Source: Gracilaria domingensis (Eukaryota > Rhodophyta > Florideophyceae > Gracilariales > Gracilariaceae). Taken from it: DNA of 64,000 nucleotides. Positions 1 to 12,079 of this stretch are shown one piece after another. Every line of letters starts with the position of its first letter. The stretch's first letter is position 1. Location: contig VCMS01000132.1 in the NCBI GenBank assembly GCA_022539475.1, forward strand, positions 62,001 to 126,000, given 5' to 3'. A program made the translations under genes and the position numbers. The notes below the pieces were generated by a model, which was given only the letters and a program-made list of their open reading frames with translations, had not been told where the DNA came from and did no database searches.

Positions 1-549
1 ACAAAGACAGGACTTCCACTGTCTCACAGAAGCATGAAAGGATGGATCGACACCCATGTACCGCAGCCAGCGACACCTATTACAAAGGAAATTGCGTATG
101 CACTGATCATGAAACTTGTCACTTGTAATCAGCAGCAGAGTGCCATCTGTCTCGCAATGTCTTGGGCAGCATACCTGAGGGTTAATGAAGCACTTGCCAT
201 ACAAGAAGACAACGTCGCTTTTCCTGGCGATCCTCGAATTGCCGCGTATGGACCTGATACTGCGGGAGTGGCCATTATGGATACTAAGACAGGGCCAATG
301 CAATTTGTTGCGATGAAGGACAAGGTGTGCATCGAATTGCTCAAATGCTACTGCAAGAAACTGACCAAAGACAAGAATGCTTTGTTTTCAATCAAATATG
401 GAAAGTATTCTACTGCGCTGAAAAAAGCAGTTGAAGATCTTAAGCTTTCTCATTTGAAGTTTACTCCGCATTCAGCAAGAATTGGCAGTGCTCTACATGA
501 CTTTATGAAAGGAATGGAAGCGAGAAACATTGCCTTAATGGGAAGGTAA
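1..549 (+). CDS. Tyrosine recombinase, catalytic part (left-truncated by window)
   Basis: The frame is open from the first base of the window; the first methionine is at 34 but the protein clearly begins further left. Two hallmark boxes of the tyrosine recombinase fold are readable: the first catalytic arginine in AAYLRVNEAL (about 170-200) and the HxxR box in TPHSARIGSAL (about 463-495), followed by an MGR segment near 540. Recognisable similarity continues to about 680, including HYLTNGHAW, whose tyrosine would be the nucleophile. The enzyme would cut and rejoin DNA strands through a 3'-phosphotyrosine link. In eukaryotes such genes belong to Crypton DNA transposons or to DIRS-type retroelements. 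With no neighbouring domain in view the class cannot be decided. The copy looks decayed at its end. Family confidence is good; element class is open. Confidence 0.65.
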   Translation, partial: TKTGLPLSHRSMKGWIDTHVPQPATPITKEIAYALIMKLVTCNQQQSAICLAMSWAAYLRVNEALAIQEDNVAFPGDPRIAAYGPDTAGVAIMDTKTGPMQFVAMKDKVCIELLKCYCKKLTKDKNALFSIKYGKYSTALKKAVEDLKLSHLKFTPHSARIGSALHDFMKGMEARNIALMGR

Positions 550-810
550 AAATCGATATCATCGCTTCGTCATTACCTCACTAATGGACATGCGTGGCTG
601 ATGCAAATGAAAATTGCCGACTCAGATCAAGAGACCATCAAGAACCTGAGTTCACAGATTGTCGTCATTACGGATCGTTAGCGCAGATGTGTCTAAGAAG
701 ACACAGACCATCCGGAGTTGGGAAGCCTTTGCGCTAAGCAGCGCAAGGTGTGGCACGGAAATGCTCCGTGCCACTCTGATGCCAGCAATGCAAGAAAGCC
801 GTGTTTTCCA
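550..810. other. Recombinase tail and plain spacer
   Basis: The first half still carries recombinase-like sequence. The second half, up to the LTR, shows no gene, repeat or clear target duplication. Confidence 0.4.
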
Positions 811-1872
811 AGTGTGAAGTGGGAACTCTACAGTTTATGATTGTTATTGCATCTATTTGATATCCTATATTACATAAAGTGGGTGCGGTGCACTGCTGTA
901 CGTACAGTCAGAAGAACATCGTGACTTGGCATGCGTGCATTGCCCGAAGGCAATGCCACGTGTGCTAAACTGGCCAATGATGTCACACTGTACTGGGTTT
1001 GGCCCCACTGCTCTACAAATAGGAGTACTACTGCATCTAGTTAGTAACTATAGTGCGTTATTGCCTTTCTGAACCTATTAGAAGGGTTCAGAACTCTATA
1101 TAAAGGGTCACCAAGACGCTTGACGGTGTCTCGACCCAACACAACATTGCGTTCATCAACTTTCTTATTGTGTCCACCTTACCCAATATCTTGGGCAGTG
1201 CAGCTAAGTAAGTTATTATTTTGTTTAGGCCTCCGTGCCTCACTAACCTAGTTTGTGCTTGCGCGTTTTGTGCGAGCACTGCTCTTCTCATCTAAATCCC
1301 AGTACCTGTCGAAGCGCTTTAGGCGTGGACGGGAATCGGGTCGTGTGTACCAAAGGCTTCTTTGTCGTCAGTGAGCCCCACCGGAGCTTCGGCTTGGATA
1401 ACGGTGTCGGTCGAGAGACCTGGTGCTACACGGACCTAGTTGCTGGACGGGAAGCTGTCCGTTGGGATTTTAGTTGAGGGCCGCGTAACGTCTTCTGCGA
1501 GAGACTAGCTTGGGCATAGAGTGAAGACTTATCTCCAGTTCGTAACTCTTCTCGGGACGTCTCGTAAGAAGTCTATACGCTTGTCTCTGGACGCGCAGAG
1601 ATAAGTTTGGCTGCAGAATTCGCGTGCAGTTTGTTGTTGTCCGTTGTTCGTTTTCTTTTGACTGGTAGTTTTCCATCCACTAGTTTGTCCTTTTTCCTTC
1701 TTTTCCCTGGGATCTCCCTCTGGGCATACTACGTTTATTTCTTTGGTGGATTCTGGGCCCACGTTGGTCCTTTTGAGTGGCTGGTTGTTCTACCCTGACT
1801 CTCTTTCTGTTACGAGAGGCAAGTGTAAGGGTCTGTAAACACCCGCGTCGTTTGCCACCAAAATGACGTCCA
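811..1872 (+). repeat. 5' LTR of gypsy element 1
   Basis: It matches 7461-8522 nearly end to end. The repeat end CA lies at 1871-1872. A TATA box (TATATAAAG, 1097-1105) would set the start of element transcription about 25-30 bases downstream. Confidence 0.92.
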
Positions 1873-1902
1873 GATGGTACTCTCGAGGAGGGTGCCAACC
1901 TA

Positions 1903-3150
1903 ATGAAGCATCCTTCTCTACCGTTAAATTTCGATGGCTCTTCCGTCGATGTGAGAAAGTTCTTCTTCTATTATGAAGATGTTGCAACGTCTGGCAAGAC
2001 TGAAGAAGAACGTGCTCTTGGTCTTCTTGGTTTTCTGGAAGGCGATGCATTCGATTTCTATTATGAGACCTATGCTGAACATGGTTCTCTGGCTGCAGAA
2101 GCAAGAGATTTCAATGCAGTTAAGTCGTCGCTGATTGATCGCTTTGGTCCAAGTAAATGATTTGAAGAGAAAATTCGCCGTGCAGTTTTGTCACGTTTAG
2201 ATTATGCAGATCTGCTCGGGTCGATGAAAGAGATGGACAGCTGTTTTGAGAAGGCTGGGTTCAACTCTGAGGTCAAGTTCTGCCTTCTTCGTCATGCGGT
2301 CATGGAATTTGCGGACTTAGCGCAGTTTATAATGTTTCGTGGTGCTGAGGACTACAATTCTGTACGAGAAGTTGTGAAATCATTTTTCTCCGGGAAGAAG
2401 AGCCTAGGTTTATACGGAGCCCTTAATGGTCTTCCCCCAGCCAAGCACGTTCTACAGAAGCCAAAGAAGCAGGCGCAGTCTTCGTCTGATGTCCATGAGA
2501 ACAAGATGAACGAGTTATCCGAACAGCTTGCGCATTTTTCTCTGATGATGAAGAAGAGTCAGTTCTCTCAGTCGAGTAACCGTCAAGGTGGCTATCGTAT
2601 GTGTTCGTATTGCCGACAGCCAGGACATATTTCCATAAGATGTGAGTTGAACCCTCATCGTGACACTCGTTGCGTCCGGTGCGGTAAATTCGGCCATTCA
2701 GTTAATACATGCTGGAAGAGATCATCCAATGACAACTCGCGTGAAGCGAAGTTTGACAACGCGAGGAATGAATCGCAGTCTGAAAAAAAGCTTAGGATAC
2801 AAGATTCCACTTCACCTTCAGAACAGCATGAGAAAGAGAATCGTGCCTCTGTCATCACGGACCAAAAGCATGACGATGACTTTGTGAATACAGCTAAGAT
2901 AGCTGCAGATAGAACCCCACTTCCGAAGCAAGCTCGTACGGGAGAGCTCAGTGGAATTTCGCCGGTCATGTTCCCGAATACTGCCCATTCTCAGGAGGAC
3001 GGTAGTAGACGTGTCCGTTCCGCACAGGCCAAGAAGATCAAGACACGTAGGTCTGGATTTCGAAAGAGTTCCTCGAGCAAATTTAAGCTTCAGGAACACG
3101 TGGGCAATACAATGTCTACGAAGAATTGGCCAATACCCCATCTGGTTTGA
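1903..3150 (+). pseudogene. gag region of gypsy element 1 (fossil)
   Basis: Begins 30 bases after the 5' LTR. The C-terminal half carries two CCHC zinc knuckles, CSYCRQPGHISIRC and CVRCGKFGHSVNTC (about 2600-2710), which bind RNA in retroelement Gag proteins. A basic, serine-rich tail follows. It is part of a broken element. Confidence 0.85.
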
Positions 3151-6100
3151 CCTTTGGACAATTACTTCGAGGAGATCCTGACGAAGCGAAGAAGAGTATT
3201 CGCCGTCTCATTTCTGCTCGAAGGTGTACGAGGACCATGGCCTACGCAGAGACAGATGTGAAGACCCGTCGTGTGAAAGTCGTTCAAGTTAAGATTTATG
3301 GCTTGGATACACAGGCGTTGCTCGATTCAGGGGCGGTTCCTAACATTATGTCTGCCAGTCTTGCAGAGAAGCTTTCTGTCAAACCAGCGGTGACAGAGAA
3401 GAAGATCACCGTGGCTGATGGAAGTACTTCCGAATATTTGGGTATTCTCAAAGAAGTCCCAGTGACGTTTGCTTCAGTCGTAGTTCCCCTGGACTTCCTT
3501 GTCGTGAAAGGAACTCCATTTGAAGTTATCATTGGTTGCCCCTCTTTGGAAATGCTTCAAGCTTGTTTGGATCTTGGAACTCAGCAAGTGAAGATGAAAC
3601 CTGATGGAAAGTCCATCACTCTTGGACTTGACTACGACAGAACAGGTCTCGAGCAGTACACCCCACTTTCTGGTACTGACAGTGAAGACTTCACTTCTGA
3701 CTCCAGCGCAGTTCCACTCTCGTCTGATTCCGAATCTGATGACGAGGAAGAATTGGTCTTAACCCACATGGCGAGTGACCATTTCCCAGAAGATTACACT
3801 CTGGATTTCAGTCGTACAGAGAACCTGGTGATGATCACTGATTCCCCAGAACAGCCCCCTGAGTCTGAGTCTGAAGAAGACCAGCCTGATTCAGAAGGAG
3901 AGGAAGAAACCCCTCATAATGGACCTGTCGTCCCTCCCGCTCCCGTCTTAGAAGTCCCGGGTTATGCCCGTTCCGAGAGACGAGCAGAAGATATTGGCTT
4001 TCGCGACGCATTCACGAATGACGTGCACGCCCACGGACCAGATGAGACAGAAGTGGCGTCCGAGGAATTAGCACAGCTGGCATCCCAGCTTCAACTTAAT
4101 GCTGAGGCTGAGGAAGAAGATGATGCTACCACAGATGAAAATCGACGATTCGAAGATGCAGAGGAAGACGATACTTCTTCTGGAGACTCAGAGTACTCAG
4201 AGCCTGTCGACCTGGTATTGACTATTCCGACCAGAGATGATGTCGTACTTCTCGACAGTAGTGGACCCGACCAGCCTGCCGGGACACTTAATCTTCGAGT
4301 TCATCGTCGTTTTCCACCGTTGCGCCCCGGAGATACATTACCCCGGGAGGCGTCAGAGTTACCAGTCGGTGCGCGATTCACACTCGACATCGACAATGAC
4401 TTGCAACCGTATCTTTTCCTCGACCCAGAAGTCAAGAACAATGGCTTTCTCGCCCCGGTTTTAGTGAGGCACCGTCGGACAGTCATGATCAGGATCGTCC
4501 ACCGGAAGAGAATGAAGAGATCCCTGAATTAGTCATGGATGATTCCGATGATGCTAATCCCACTGTGCCAATCGTTGCACCTGCCGATGATAACCAGTTT
4601 GACTCAGATTCTCCGGATCAGTCTCAACAGATCGAGAACTTTGTTTGCGTTCTGGATGACCCTGCGTCACCGCAGTCGAAAGAAGATGAGGTTGAGCAGG
4701 AGCATAATCCTATTATTCTGGAACGTCTATCCCACCTCCCTGAAGATGTCCAGAAAGCTCTATTAGCTTCGCTAACAGATTTTGAAGTTGTTTCCTGGTC
4801 TCTGTATGACCTCCGTCCTTCAGGTGTTCCAATTATGCATGAATTCTCGTTGAAAACAGATGTCTCGATTCATTCCCGAGTTCGGCGTCTCCCACCTAAA
4901 CATGAGGACGTTGTCAAGAAGGAATTCAGCAAGATGCTTTCCGCAGGGATCATCAGTCCGAGCAACTCTCCTTGGTCTTTACCAGTTGTCATTGCTACGA
5001 AGAAAGATGGAAAGCCTCGCTTTTGCGTGGATTATCGTGCGTTGAACCGCGTGATGACCCCAGACCGTTGGCCTTTGCCATACATGGAACATATCTTTGA
5101 CGACCTCCGTAGAGGCAAGTACTTCACCACTCTTGACTTGTTCTCTGGATATTGACAGATCCGCATGTCTGAGGAATGTAAGGAAATAACCACCCTTGTC
5201 TGTGGTCAAGGATCATTGCAGTTTGAAGTTATGCCATTTGGTCTCATGAACGCGCCTGCCACATTCCAGAGAATGATGGGCTCTATCCTCCGTCAAATCC
5301 CTTTCGCGAGAGTCTACATTGACGACGTAGTGATCTTTTCGAAGACTCTGGCGGAACACGTTGAACACGTTAGAGCTGTTCTAGAAAAGATTTCGTCTCA
5401 TGGACTGAAGGTGAAGATATCTAAGTGTTTCTTTGCCCAGCCGAAGATAAGCCTTCTGGGTCATGTCGTAGACTTAGATGGTGTTTCTATGGATATGGAG
5501 AAAATCAAGAAGATCCAAGAGGCTCCAGTTCCCACTACGACAACCGAGCTTCGCAGTTTCCTTGGCCTGGCTGGCTACTATCGCCGATTCATGAGGAACT
5601 TCGCTGAGTCTTCTGCTGTTCTACATTCCGCTACCTCTGGAAACAAGAAGCTAGAGTTCACCAAGGAAATGAATTCAGCATTCGAAGAGTTGAAAAAGAA
5701 ACTTACGTCTCCCCCAGTGTTGGCTTTCCCTGATTTCTCAAGTGCGTTCCGTGTTGAAACCGATGCATCCACTGTAGCAGTCGGAGCCGTTCTTGCTTAG
5801 AAGAAAGAAGATGGAATGTTCCATACCATCCAGTATGCGAGCAGGACTTTGAATTCATCCGAGAAGAAATATTCTGTCTGCGACAAAGAAGCTCTAGCAG
5901 TTATCTTCGCTTTGAAGAAGTTCAGAATCTATTTGCTCTCTTCCATCCCGTTCCAGTTGATGACCGATCACCAAGCATTGAAGCATGCGTTCTCGAAGAA
6001 GGATGCTCACGGTCGTCTTGCCAGATGGTTGGATTTTCTCGCCGAGTATGAATTTGAGATCGTCTATCGTCCTGGTGCTGTGAATCACGCCGCCGATGAT

Positions 6101-7399
6101 CTCTCTCGTTATGCACTCAATCCGGAAGAAGCAGAGAACTCCGTCAAAGAAGGTGATCTGGTTGCTTCGATTGGCTTCTCCGAATTTGAAGGCATCGAGC
6201 CCTACTACGCGAACATCGGCCGCTACCTTTGCAACTTGGAGATGGATGAAGAAGACCCGAAATTGCGCACTGCTGCGAAGCGTGCCGCGAAGCACTCTGT
6301 TGTTTGGAATGACCTCTTGTTCCGCAGGACGAAAGAAGGAATTCGTCTGGTTCCCCCGATTCGTGACCGTGTTCCGTTGATTCTGTTCCATGATGAAGTC
6401 GGACATTGGGATAAGGACGCCACAAGGAATTTCATAGTGGATCGCTTCTGGGGGCCGACTATTCGGGGAGACATTCACAAGTATGTTCAGAGTTGCGTAG
6501 GATGTCAGTTGATGGCCCCAGTGATCTCGTACCGAGCGGATCAGAGAGCTCCGCTGACAATCATATTTGACACGTTGTCAGTGGACTTCGCCGGACCTCT
6601 TTCTATTAGCACTTCTGGAACTTGCTTTCTTCTAATTGGAGTAGAACATTTGACTGGTTGGCCTATCGCTATTGCTACTCCAGATTCAACCTTAGAAGTT
6701 GTTCTCAATTTCGTGAAGAAAGAGATCATCCTTTCCTTTGGTCCGCCTCGTGTCATTGTGTCTGGCAACGCTACGTCTTTTTTGGCTAGTTCGATTCTAG
6801 AACTTATGAAGAAGTATGGAATTCAGCTGAAACCGGTTCTTGCGTACGCTCCGATGTCGAATGGTAGAGCCGAAAAGATGGTTGGAACGATCAAGCGCGG
6901 CATTGATAAGACTATCGTCGACGAAGGCTGAGATTGGGACATGGCTTTAGATCAAGTCCTTTATGGCTACTGCAGCCGCAAATTGGTTGGTGGATTCTCT
7001 CCGTTTGAGTTAATGTACGGTACAGTTCCTCGTATGCACTCTACGGATCCAATCACCTTGATTGAAGACGCCATGCTGTTCGAACGCCGTTTCGAGTTAT
7101 TGGCTCTCCTTCCCCAGCGTGCTACGCGTGTTGCGATGCAGCCTAGTCGCCAGGATGACTCGAAGCATGCTCATCGTTTCAATGTTGGAGATGAAGTCCT
7201 CGTCGCTGTTGGGAAAGCTCTGAATCGTACAGTGAAGTGGCCCCCTTTCGTATCGAAGTTCTATGGACCGTGCAAGGTGGTCAAAGCATCTCATCCCCGT
7301 TATACTCTGGTCTCTCGTGGAAACCGCTACACTAGGAAGGCTATCCATGCCCGTCGCCTCGTTCCGTTTCACCCGTCCGATGAATCTCAAGACGAATAG
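3126..7399 (+). pseudogene. pol region of gypsy element 1: PR, RT, RNase H, IN (fossil)
   Basis: The order of parts is clear. The aspartic protease motif LLDSGAVPNIM lies near 3315. A long acidic linker follows (about 3660-4300). The reverse transcriptase shows KDGKPRFCVDYRALN near 5000 and the YIDDV active site near 5320. RNase H follows (TDHQALKHA near 5960), then the integrase with its zinc-binding H..H/C..C head (6380-6510) and core. This is the Ty3/gypsy order. The region is broken at several points. It overlaps the end of gag by 25 bases in another frame, as is common for gag-pol junctions. Confidence 0.88.
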
Positions 7400-7460
7400 T
7401 GATTCTAAGTAATTCATTCCGAGTCGGTTTCCGCGGCGTACCAACCGTTCAGTGGGGGAG

Positions 7461-8522
7461 TGCGTGAAGTGAGAACTCTACAGTTCATGATTGTTACCGC
7501 ATCTATTTGATATCCTATATTACATAATGTGGGTGCAGTGCACTGCTGTACGTACAGTCAGAAGAACATCGTGACTTGGCATGCGTGCATTGCCCGAAGG
7601 CAATGCCACGTGTGCTAAACTGGCCAATGATGTCACACTGTACTGGGTTTGGCCCCACTGCTCTACAAATAGGAGTACTACTGCATCTAGTTAGTAACTA
7701 TAGTGCGTTATTGCCTTTCTGAACCTATTAGAAGGGTTCAGAACTCTATATAAAGGGTCACCAAGACGCTTGACGGTGTCTCGACCCAACACAACATTGC
7801 GTTCATCAACTTTCTTATTGTGTCCACCTTACCCAATATCTTGGGCAGTGCAGCTAAGTAAGTTATTATTTTGTTTAGGCCTCCGTGCCTCACTAACCTA
7901 GTTTGTGCTTGCGCGTTTTGTGCGAGCACTGCTCTTCTCATCTAAATCCCAGTACCTGTCGAAGCGCTTTAGGCGTGGACGGGAATCGGGTCGTGTGTAC
8001 CAAAGGCTTCTTTGTCGTCAGTGAGCCCCACCGGAGCTTCGGCTTGGATAACGGTGTCGGTCGAGAGACCTGGTGCTACACGGACCTAGTTGCTGGACGG
8101 GAAGCTGTCCGTTGGGATTTTAGTTGAGGGCCGCGTAACGTCTTCTGCGAGACACTAGCTTGGGCATAGAGTGAAGACTTATCTTCAGTTCGTACCTATT
8201 CTCGGGACGTCTCGTAAGAAGTCTATACGCTTGTCTCTGGACGCGCAGAGATACGTTTGGCTGCAGAATTCGCGTGCAGTTTGTTGTTGTCCGTTGTTCG
8301 TTTTCTTTTGACTGGTAGTTTTCCATCCACTAGTTTGTCCTTTTTCCTTCTTTGCCCTGGGATCTCCCTCTGGACATACTACGCTTATTTCTTTATTGTC
8401 TTCTGGGCCCACGTTGGTCTTTTTGAGTGGCTGGTTGCTCTAACCTGACTCTCTTTCTGTTACGAGAGGCAAGTGTAAGGGTATGTAAACACCTGCGTCG
8501 TTTGCTACCAAAATGACGTCCA
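7461..8522 (+). repeat. 3' LTR of gypsy element 1
   Basis: Begins TG directly after the purine tract and ends CA. The TATA box copy is at 7747-7755. Most differences from the 5' copy lie in the first 80 and last 350 bases; the middle is almost unchanged. Confidence 0.92.
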
Positions 8523-8738
8523 TACAAAGTATGAAAGGAAGGCACTGACTGGACTATACTTTTTTCTTGCTACGTCGTCGATTAAGTACTGTTCTTCGAC
8601 TGTAGTGATGTTTAGCTTCTTGTTAATGCAAAACATCAAGTACCTGTGTCTGCTTTTTGACAATTCCCGGTTATTGCATTGAATTTGCAAAGGCTTGAGA
8701 GCTGCAGGAGCAAAAGATAATGGAGGTTGTAGACTCGT

Positions 8739-9509
8739 GTGCGGCAAAATGATTTCGTCAGGATTTTTGTGAGTATGTCGTACGTAGGTTCGCAATACAC
8801 GGCAATGGTGTGCACGGCTTTCTGTTGTTGTTGTCAGTTATGTCGAGCATCAATAAACTTTCACTGTTTGTTCGGTGCTTTTCTTTTTGCGATGAGTATA
8901 GCTAAGCTGTTTCCGATACAATTCGTGGTCGGCGAGAAGTCGTGCGCAAGTGCAGCACGAAGAAGACGACAGTGCCATTGTGTGTCTTGGGTAGCTGCTG
9001 TGCCAGCTATCTTTCCGGCAAGGGTATGGGTGAAAAACTTTTGGTTTACTGAGCCGGAGAAGCTCAACGGTGACGGCAACAGGACGCAACCTCTACTGTC
9101 AAGTGTACCGCCAAACATAGAGAAACTGGTCTCGTTGCGAGAATCTGAGGTAGCGTTGTCTCAATTGTATGTGGGACACACTCTAACGTTGCATCCACTT
9201 GCAACATACCTTACTGGCAAGAGAGCAGTTTGCAAATGTCGTCCGGGGGTACTGAATGACGTGGAACACTACGTGTTAAGATGTCCACTGAGGAAGGCTT
9301 CTAGAGTGATGTGCTTACCACCCCGTCACGATCATCGAGGAATAAGTGTAGCTGATATTATAAGGAATTGGTCCGATACAGTGCTGGGTTTTCTAGTGAA
9401 AGATCGTTTCTTTCAACAGAAACGCTCTGCAGTATGTAGGAATTATACTAGTGCGCCCTTATTAGAGAGAAAGAACCACATTGTAAAAGGAAATGTACTC
9501 AAACATTAG
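8739..9509 (+). pseudogene. C-terminal remnant of a LINE (non-LTR) retrotransposon protein
   Basis: An open frame of 256 codons. Only its second half, from about 9121, is recognisable. LSQLYVGHT followed by the Cys-His signature CKCRPGVLNDVEHYVLRCP and an arginine-containing stretch resembles the tail found after the RT/RNase H region in many LINE ORF2 proteins (pattern LxQLRTGHs...CxCG...D.EHfLlxCp). The upstream 120 codons show no family resemblance and may be non-coding sequence that happens to be open. No RT domain, poly(A) tail or target duplication is seen, so this is at most a 3' fragment. A host protein using the same Cys-His module is the alternative. Confidence 0.5.
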
Positions 9510-9783
9510 CGCAAGAAGCTCAAATAATACTGACAGAGTTTGAGCATCAACGCTCCAATACTTCACTCGCCACGATCAAAGTTCTCCTTCTCTAATCACA
9601 ACTGCGTTTTCTTGGCGAGCAGGGCAAAGTTGAACGCTGTTTTCCTTTGTCCAAGAACTTTCAGCCACGCTATCTCGGCTTTTCCATGCACATCTGATCG
9701 CCAACCGACTGCTCATGCTCAATTTTGTAGGATAATAGCCAGCCTGGGTTCACAATATGCAGCTTCATCAGTATATACGCGCT
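9510..9783. other. Spacer, nothing recognised
   Basis: Short open frames only; no motif or repeat noticed. Confidence 0.4.
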
Positions 9784-10455
9784 TTATTGGAGCTCGATAT
9801 CATCGTCACTCGAGACTAACTTCCTCTCCAGCAATCTCAACCGCTGCGCTAAAAATGGCGCTTCAGACTCCTGAGCTGCGCTGATTTCTTTCTCATCCAC
9901 TCGCTCCTCGTTCTCGCCGAGTTTAACAGATCCACGAACAGTACGCCGTTCTCGCCGGCCTTGCTCTTCGCCTCCGTGGACGCCGTCGCCGTTGCTTTCG
10001 AAAACGCCGTCGTCGTCGCGTCCGTTACCGCCATCAGCGTAGCCGCGGCGAGCCCCGTCGCCATCGCCATTCCCGTTGTGTGCGCCTTCGCCGCAGTGCG
10101 CACCCTCGCGGTCGCCGCCGCCACCTCGATTTCGGCGTAGTGGGCGTCGTCCGCGCGCGGCAGCGCCATGCGGCCCTTCTCGAAGCAGCGCAGAGGCGCG
10201 AGGCGCAGCCGCGCGCAGCCGCTTGTCGTGCACATTGAGCTCGCGCAGGTGGTCGCAGTAGACTAGGCGGACGTCGCGGGGGCGCAGCGTGGTGCATGCC
10301 ATCCAACGCAGCTCCGCTCTCTTGTTGAAGGTGCCCATCAGCCGAGCAGCGCAGCAGCGCCGCAGCACGCCGCAGCACGCCCCGCAGTCGCCGCGTGTCG
10401 CGGCGGGCAGCGCGTGTCGCATGTCGGCCAGTGCCGCCAGCTCGGCGCTATTCAT
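9784..10455 (-). CDS. GC-rich hypothetical protein, acidic/glycine-rich
   Basis: The frame codes 223 residues from an ATG at 10455. It is open 13 codons further upstream without another ATG, and an upstream exon cannot be excluded. The family is not recognised. The N-terminal 90 residues are Ala/Arg/Leu/Cys-rich and look folded (AELAALADMRHAL, CGACCGVLRRCC). The middle is a low-complexity Gly/Asp/Asn/Arg stretch. The C-terminus is charged, with a short helical segment (QRLRLLERKL) and an acidic end (SSDDDIELQ). Base composition is much richer in G+C than the flanks, unlike the transposon frames, and there is no internal stop. These points favour a genuine host gene, but low-complexity GC-rich sequence also makes long chance frames. 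Confidence 0.4.
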   Translation of the reverse strand: MNSAELAALADMRHALPAATRGDCGACCGVLRRCCAARLMGTFNKRAELRWMACTTLRPRDVRLVYCDHLRELNVHDKRLRAAAPRASALLREGPHGAAARGRRPLRRNRGGGGDREGAHCGEGAHNGNGDGDGARRGYADGGNGRDDDGVFESNGDGVHGGEEQGRRERRTVRGSVKLGENEERVDEKEISAAQESEAPFLAQRLRLLERKLVSSDDDIELQ

Positions 10456-12079
10456 ATGTAGCACGTACGGCCGCGGCACGCGCTCGACCAACACTGCGTG
10501 CTTTCTACTGCTGATGGCTTACGCTTCGCTCCTCTTGTCCATTTTCCGCGCTTCGGGTTGTGTCTGCTCTTCTCATCGCCACTTCATCTAGTTGTGGTGG
10601 CGCCTCAGATATGTTTTTCTACTATCTTTGACAGCATTTTCAGCTCCCGCTTCAAGAAGTGCTCCCAATTCTCATCCAGATGAATCGTCTCTTTCTGCAG
10701 CATGGAGAGGGTCCCCATGTTGTAGACGTCGTTTCACACTACATTTTTCGTTGCCTCGTGGGTCTAAGCGTCGCTGTGTACATAGTGTCAGAATGCGTAT
10801 CGTAGTTGGCGCGCTTTGCATTTGAAATGCTCAGTGATTCCCAAAGAATAAGAATCAGATAACAGAGAATGTTTCGGCGTACACCTCTACGGTGTGAAAG
10901 TCGCTCGTTTTGAGCATGGAGAGAGCTACTCATGACAAGATTAGCATAGCTATAGATTCTGGGGGCAATTGGCCTCGGTTATAGCGAGGCAGATGCAGGC
11001 TAAAAAGGCAATTCTCTCCTGATGTTCTAAGGGTTCATCATTAGCCTTTGCTCAACAATGACCTTGCCGGGAAGGTATGTATTCTGCCTCCGTTGTAGAG
11101 AGGGCTACTACAGTCTGCTTCTTGGATTGGCACGATATTGGAGTCTGATCATTGCAGTGGAAATTTCCGGTTACCGATTTTCGATTGCGTCCGTCCGCAA
11201 ATTTGGCGTCGCTATAAGTTTTAGGGGATTAATTTGTCACTTTGTTTCATTTCGCTGGTTGATATAGAAGTCTATAATGCTGAGTTCCTTCCTGATATCT
11301 CAGGAGAAAATTTAGAGCTTGGTAGTGGTGCGTTTAAGGTGACTGCATGTTGTACTGCAATGCACGTGAGCATAAAACACACCCCGAAGGCGTTCGATAT
11401 CTTCTTCCTTGGAGGGCAGCCAGCGAACAGAGCCTCTCTCGGATGGTACGACTAGCCGGGTGTAACACCTGGTCCAAAACGTCACGACAAAACTTAGAGA
11501 GATGAGCAAAGAAAGTAAACCACGTGTGTTAAGTGTACCTCGTTAGCCATTCGGTACTATTAAGTGAGAAAAAAAGGAAAAGAAAAGAAAGGCCCACGCG
11601 AGTGGCGTACCCTCAATAAAATGGAATCAAAAGGGTACGGCGTACAGCCGTAACCTTTTGACCTTGGAGGGGTCCCTGTGCAGGGTCGAAACGCGACAAC
11701 AGCGCTGAAAACTGCAACAATTAGGTTTTTAGGGGACGCAGGGTGGATACCCGAACTTTTGCAACGGAGAGTCTCTCCGATAAAGAGTTGTGCACCCGCG
11801 AAGGCGAGAAAGACTAGAGCCAAGATCCTGAAATAAGATCATCCTGGTAAGGGAACGTTACTGGGCGCGACGGCGGTGACGCCGCCGCGCTCAGTAGTGC
11901 GCTCCCTGAAATTAATAAATAAAATTAACTAAGATACTCACTAAGTGTGACAAACGCCCACCTGTAGTGGTCAACCTCCCATCAGCTTCACCGTGTCCCA
12001 CGTGCCCGAACCATCTCGATGGTAACCACTAGTCATTACTGGACATATATTGGTGTGTCTCAGGCTAACCCGTAAACGG
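10456..12079. other. Gene-poor spacer with one strong hairpin
   Basis: Short open frames on both strands (for example 11234-11455 plus and 11560-11823 minus) have no recognisable domain. The only clear structure is the hairpin at 11851-11906. Confidence 0.45.
11851..11906. repeat. Long imperfect GC-rich hairpin
   Basis: Two arms of about 25 bases, starting GGGAACGTTACTGG and ending CTCAGTAGTGCGCTCCC, pair around a short TGAC loop. The central GCGCGACGGCG/CGCCGCCGCGC stem has one mismatch. An A+T-rich stretch with AATAAA follows. It could be a small fold-back element or a 3'-end structure. Confidence 0.55.

Larger units (their letters stand above)
811..8522 (+). mobile_element. Ty3/gypsy LTR retrotransposon 1 (fossil, broken)
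   Basis: A 7.7-kb element bounded by two LTRs of 1,062 bp. The order is LTR, gag with two zinc knuckles, protease, reverse transcriptase, RNase H, integrase, LTR, which is the Ty3/gypsy order. A purine-rich tract (7452-7460) abuts the 3' LTR, which begins TG and ends CA. No chromodomain is seen. The two LTRs differ at roughly 25-30 positions by eye, so the insertion is of moderate, not ancient, age. No matching target duplication is visible at its flanks, which suggests later rearrangement or decay of the ends. It is broken, with several interruptions in the internal frames. Confidence 0.93.

Noticed and set aside
6144-6478. Several overlapping minus-strand frames in gypsy element 1
   Set aside because: They lie opposite the RNase H-integrase part of pol and show no motif; shadows.
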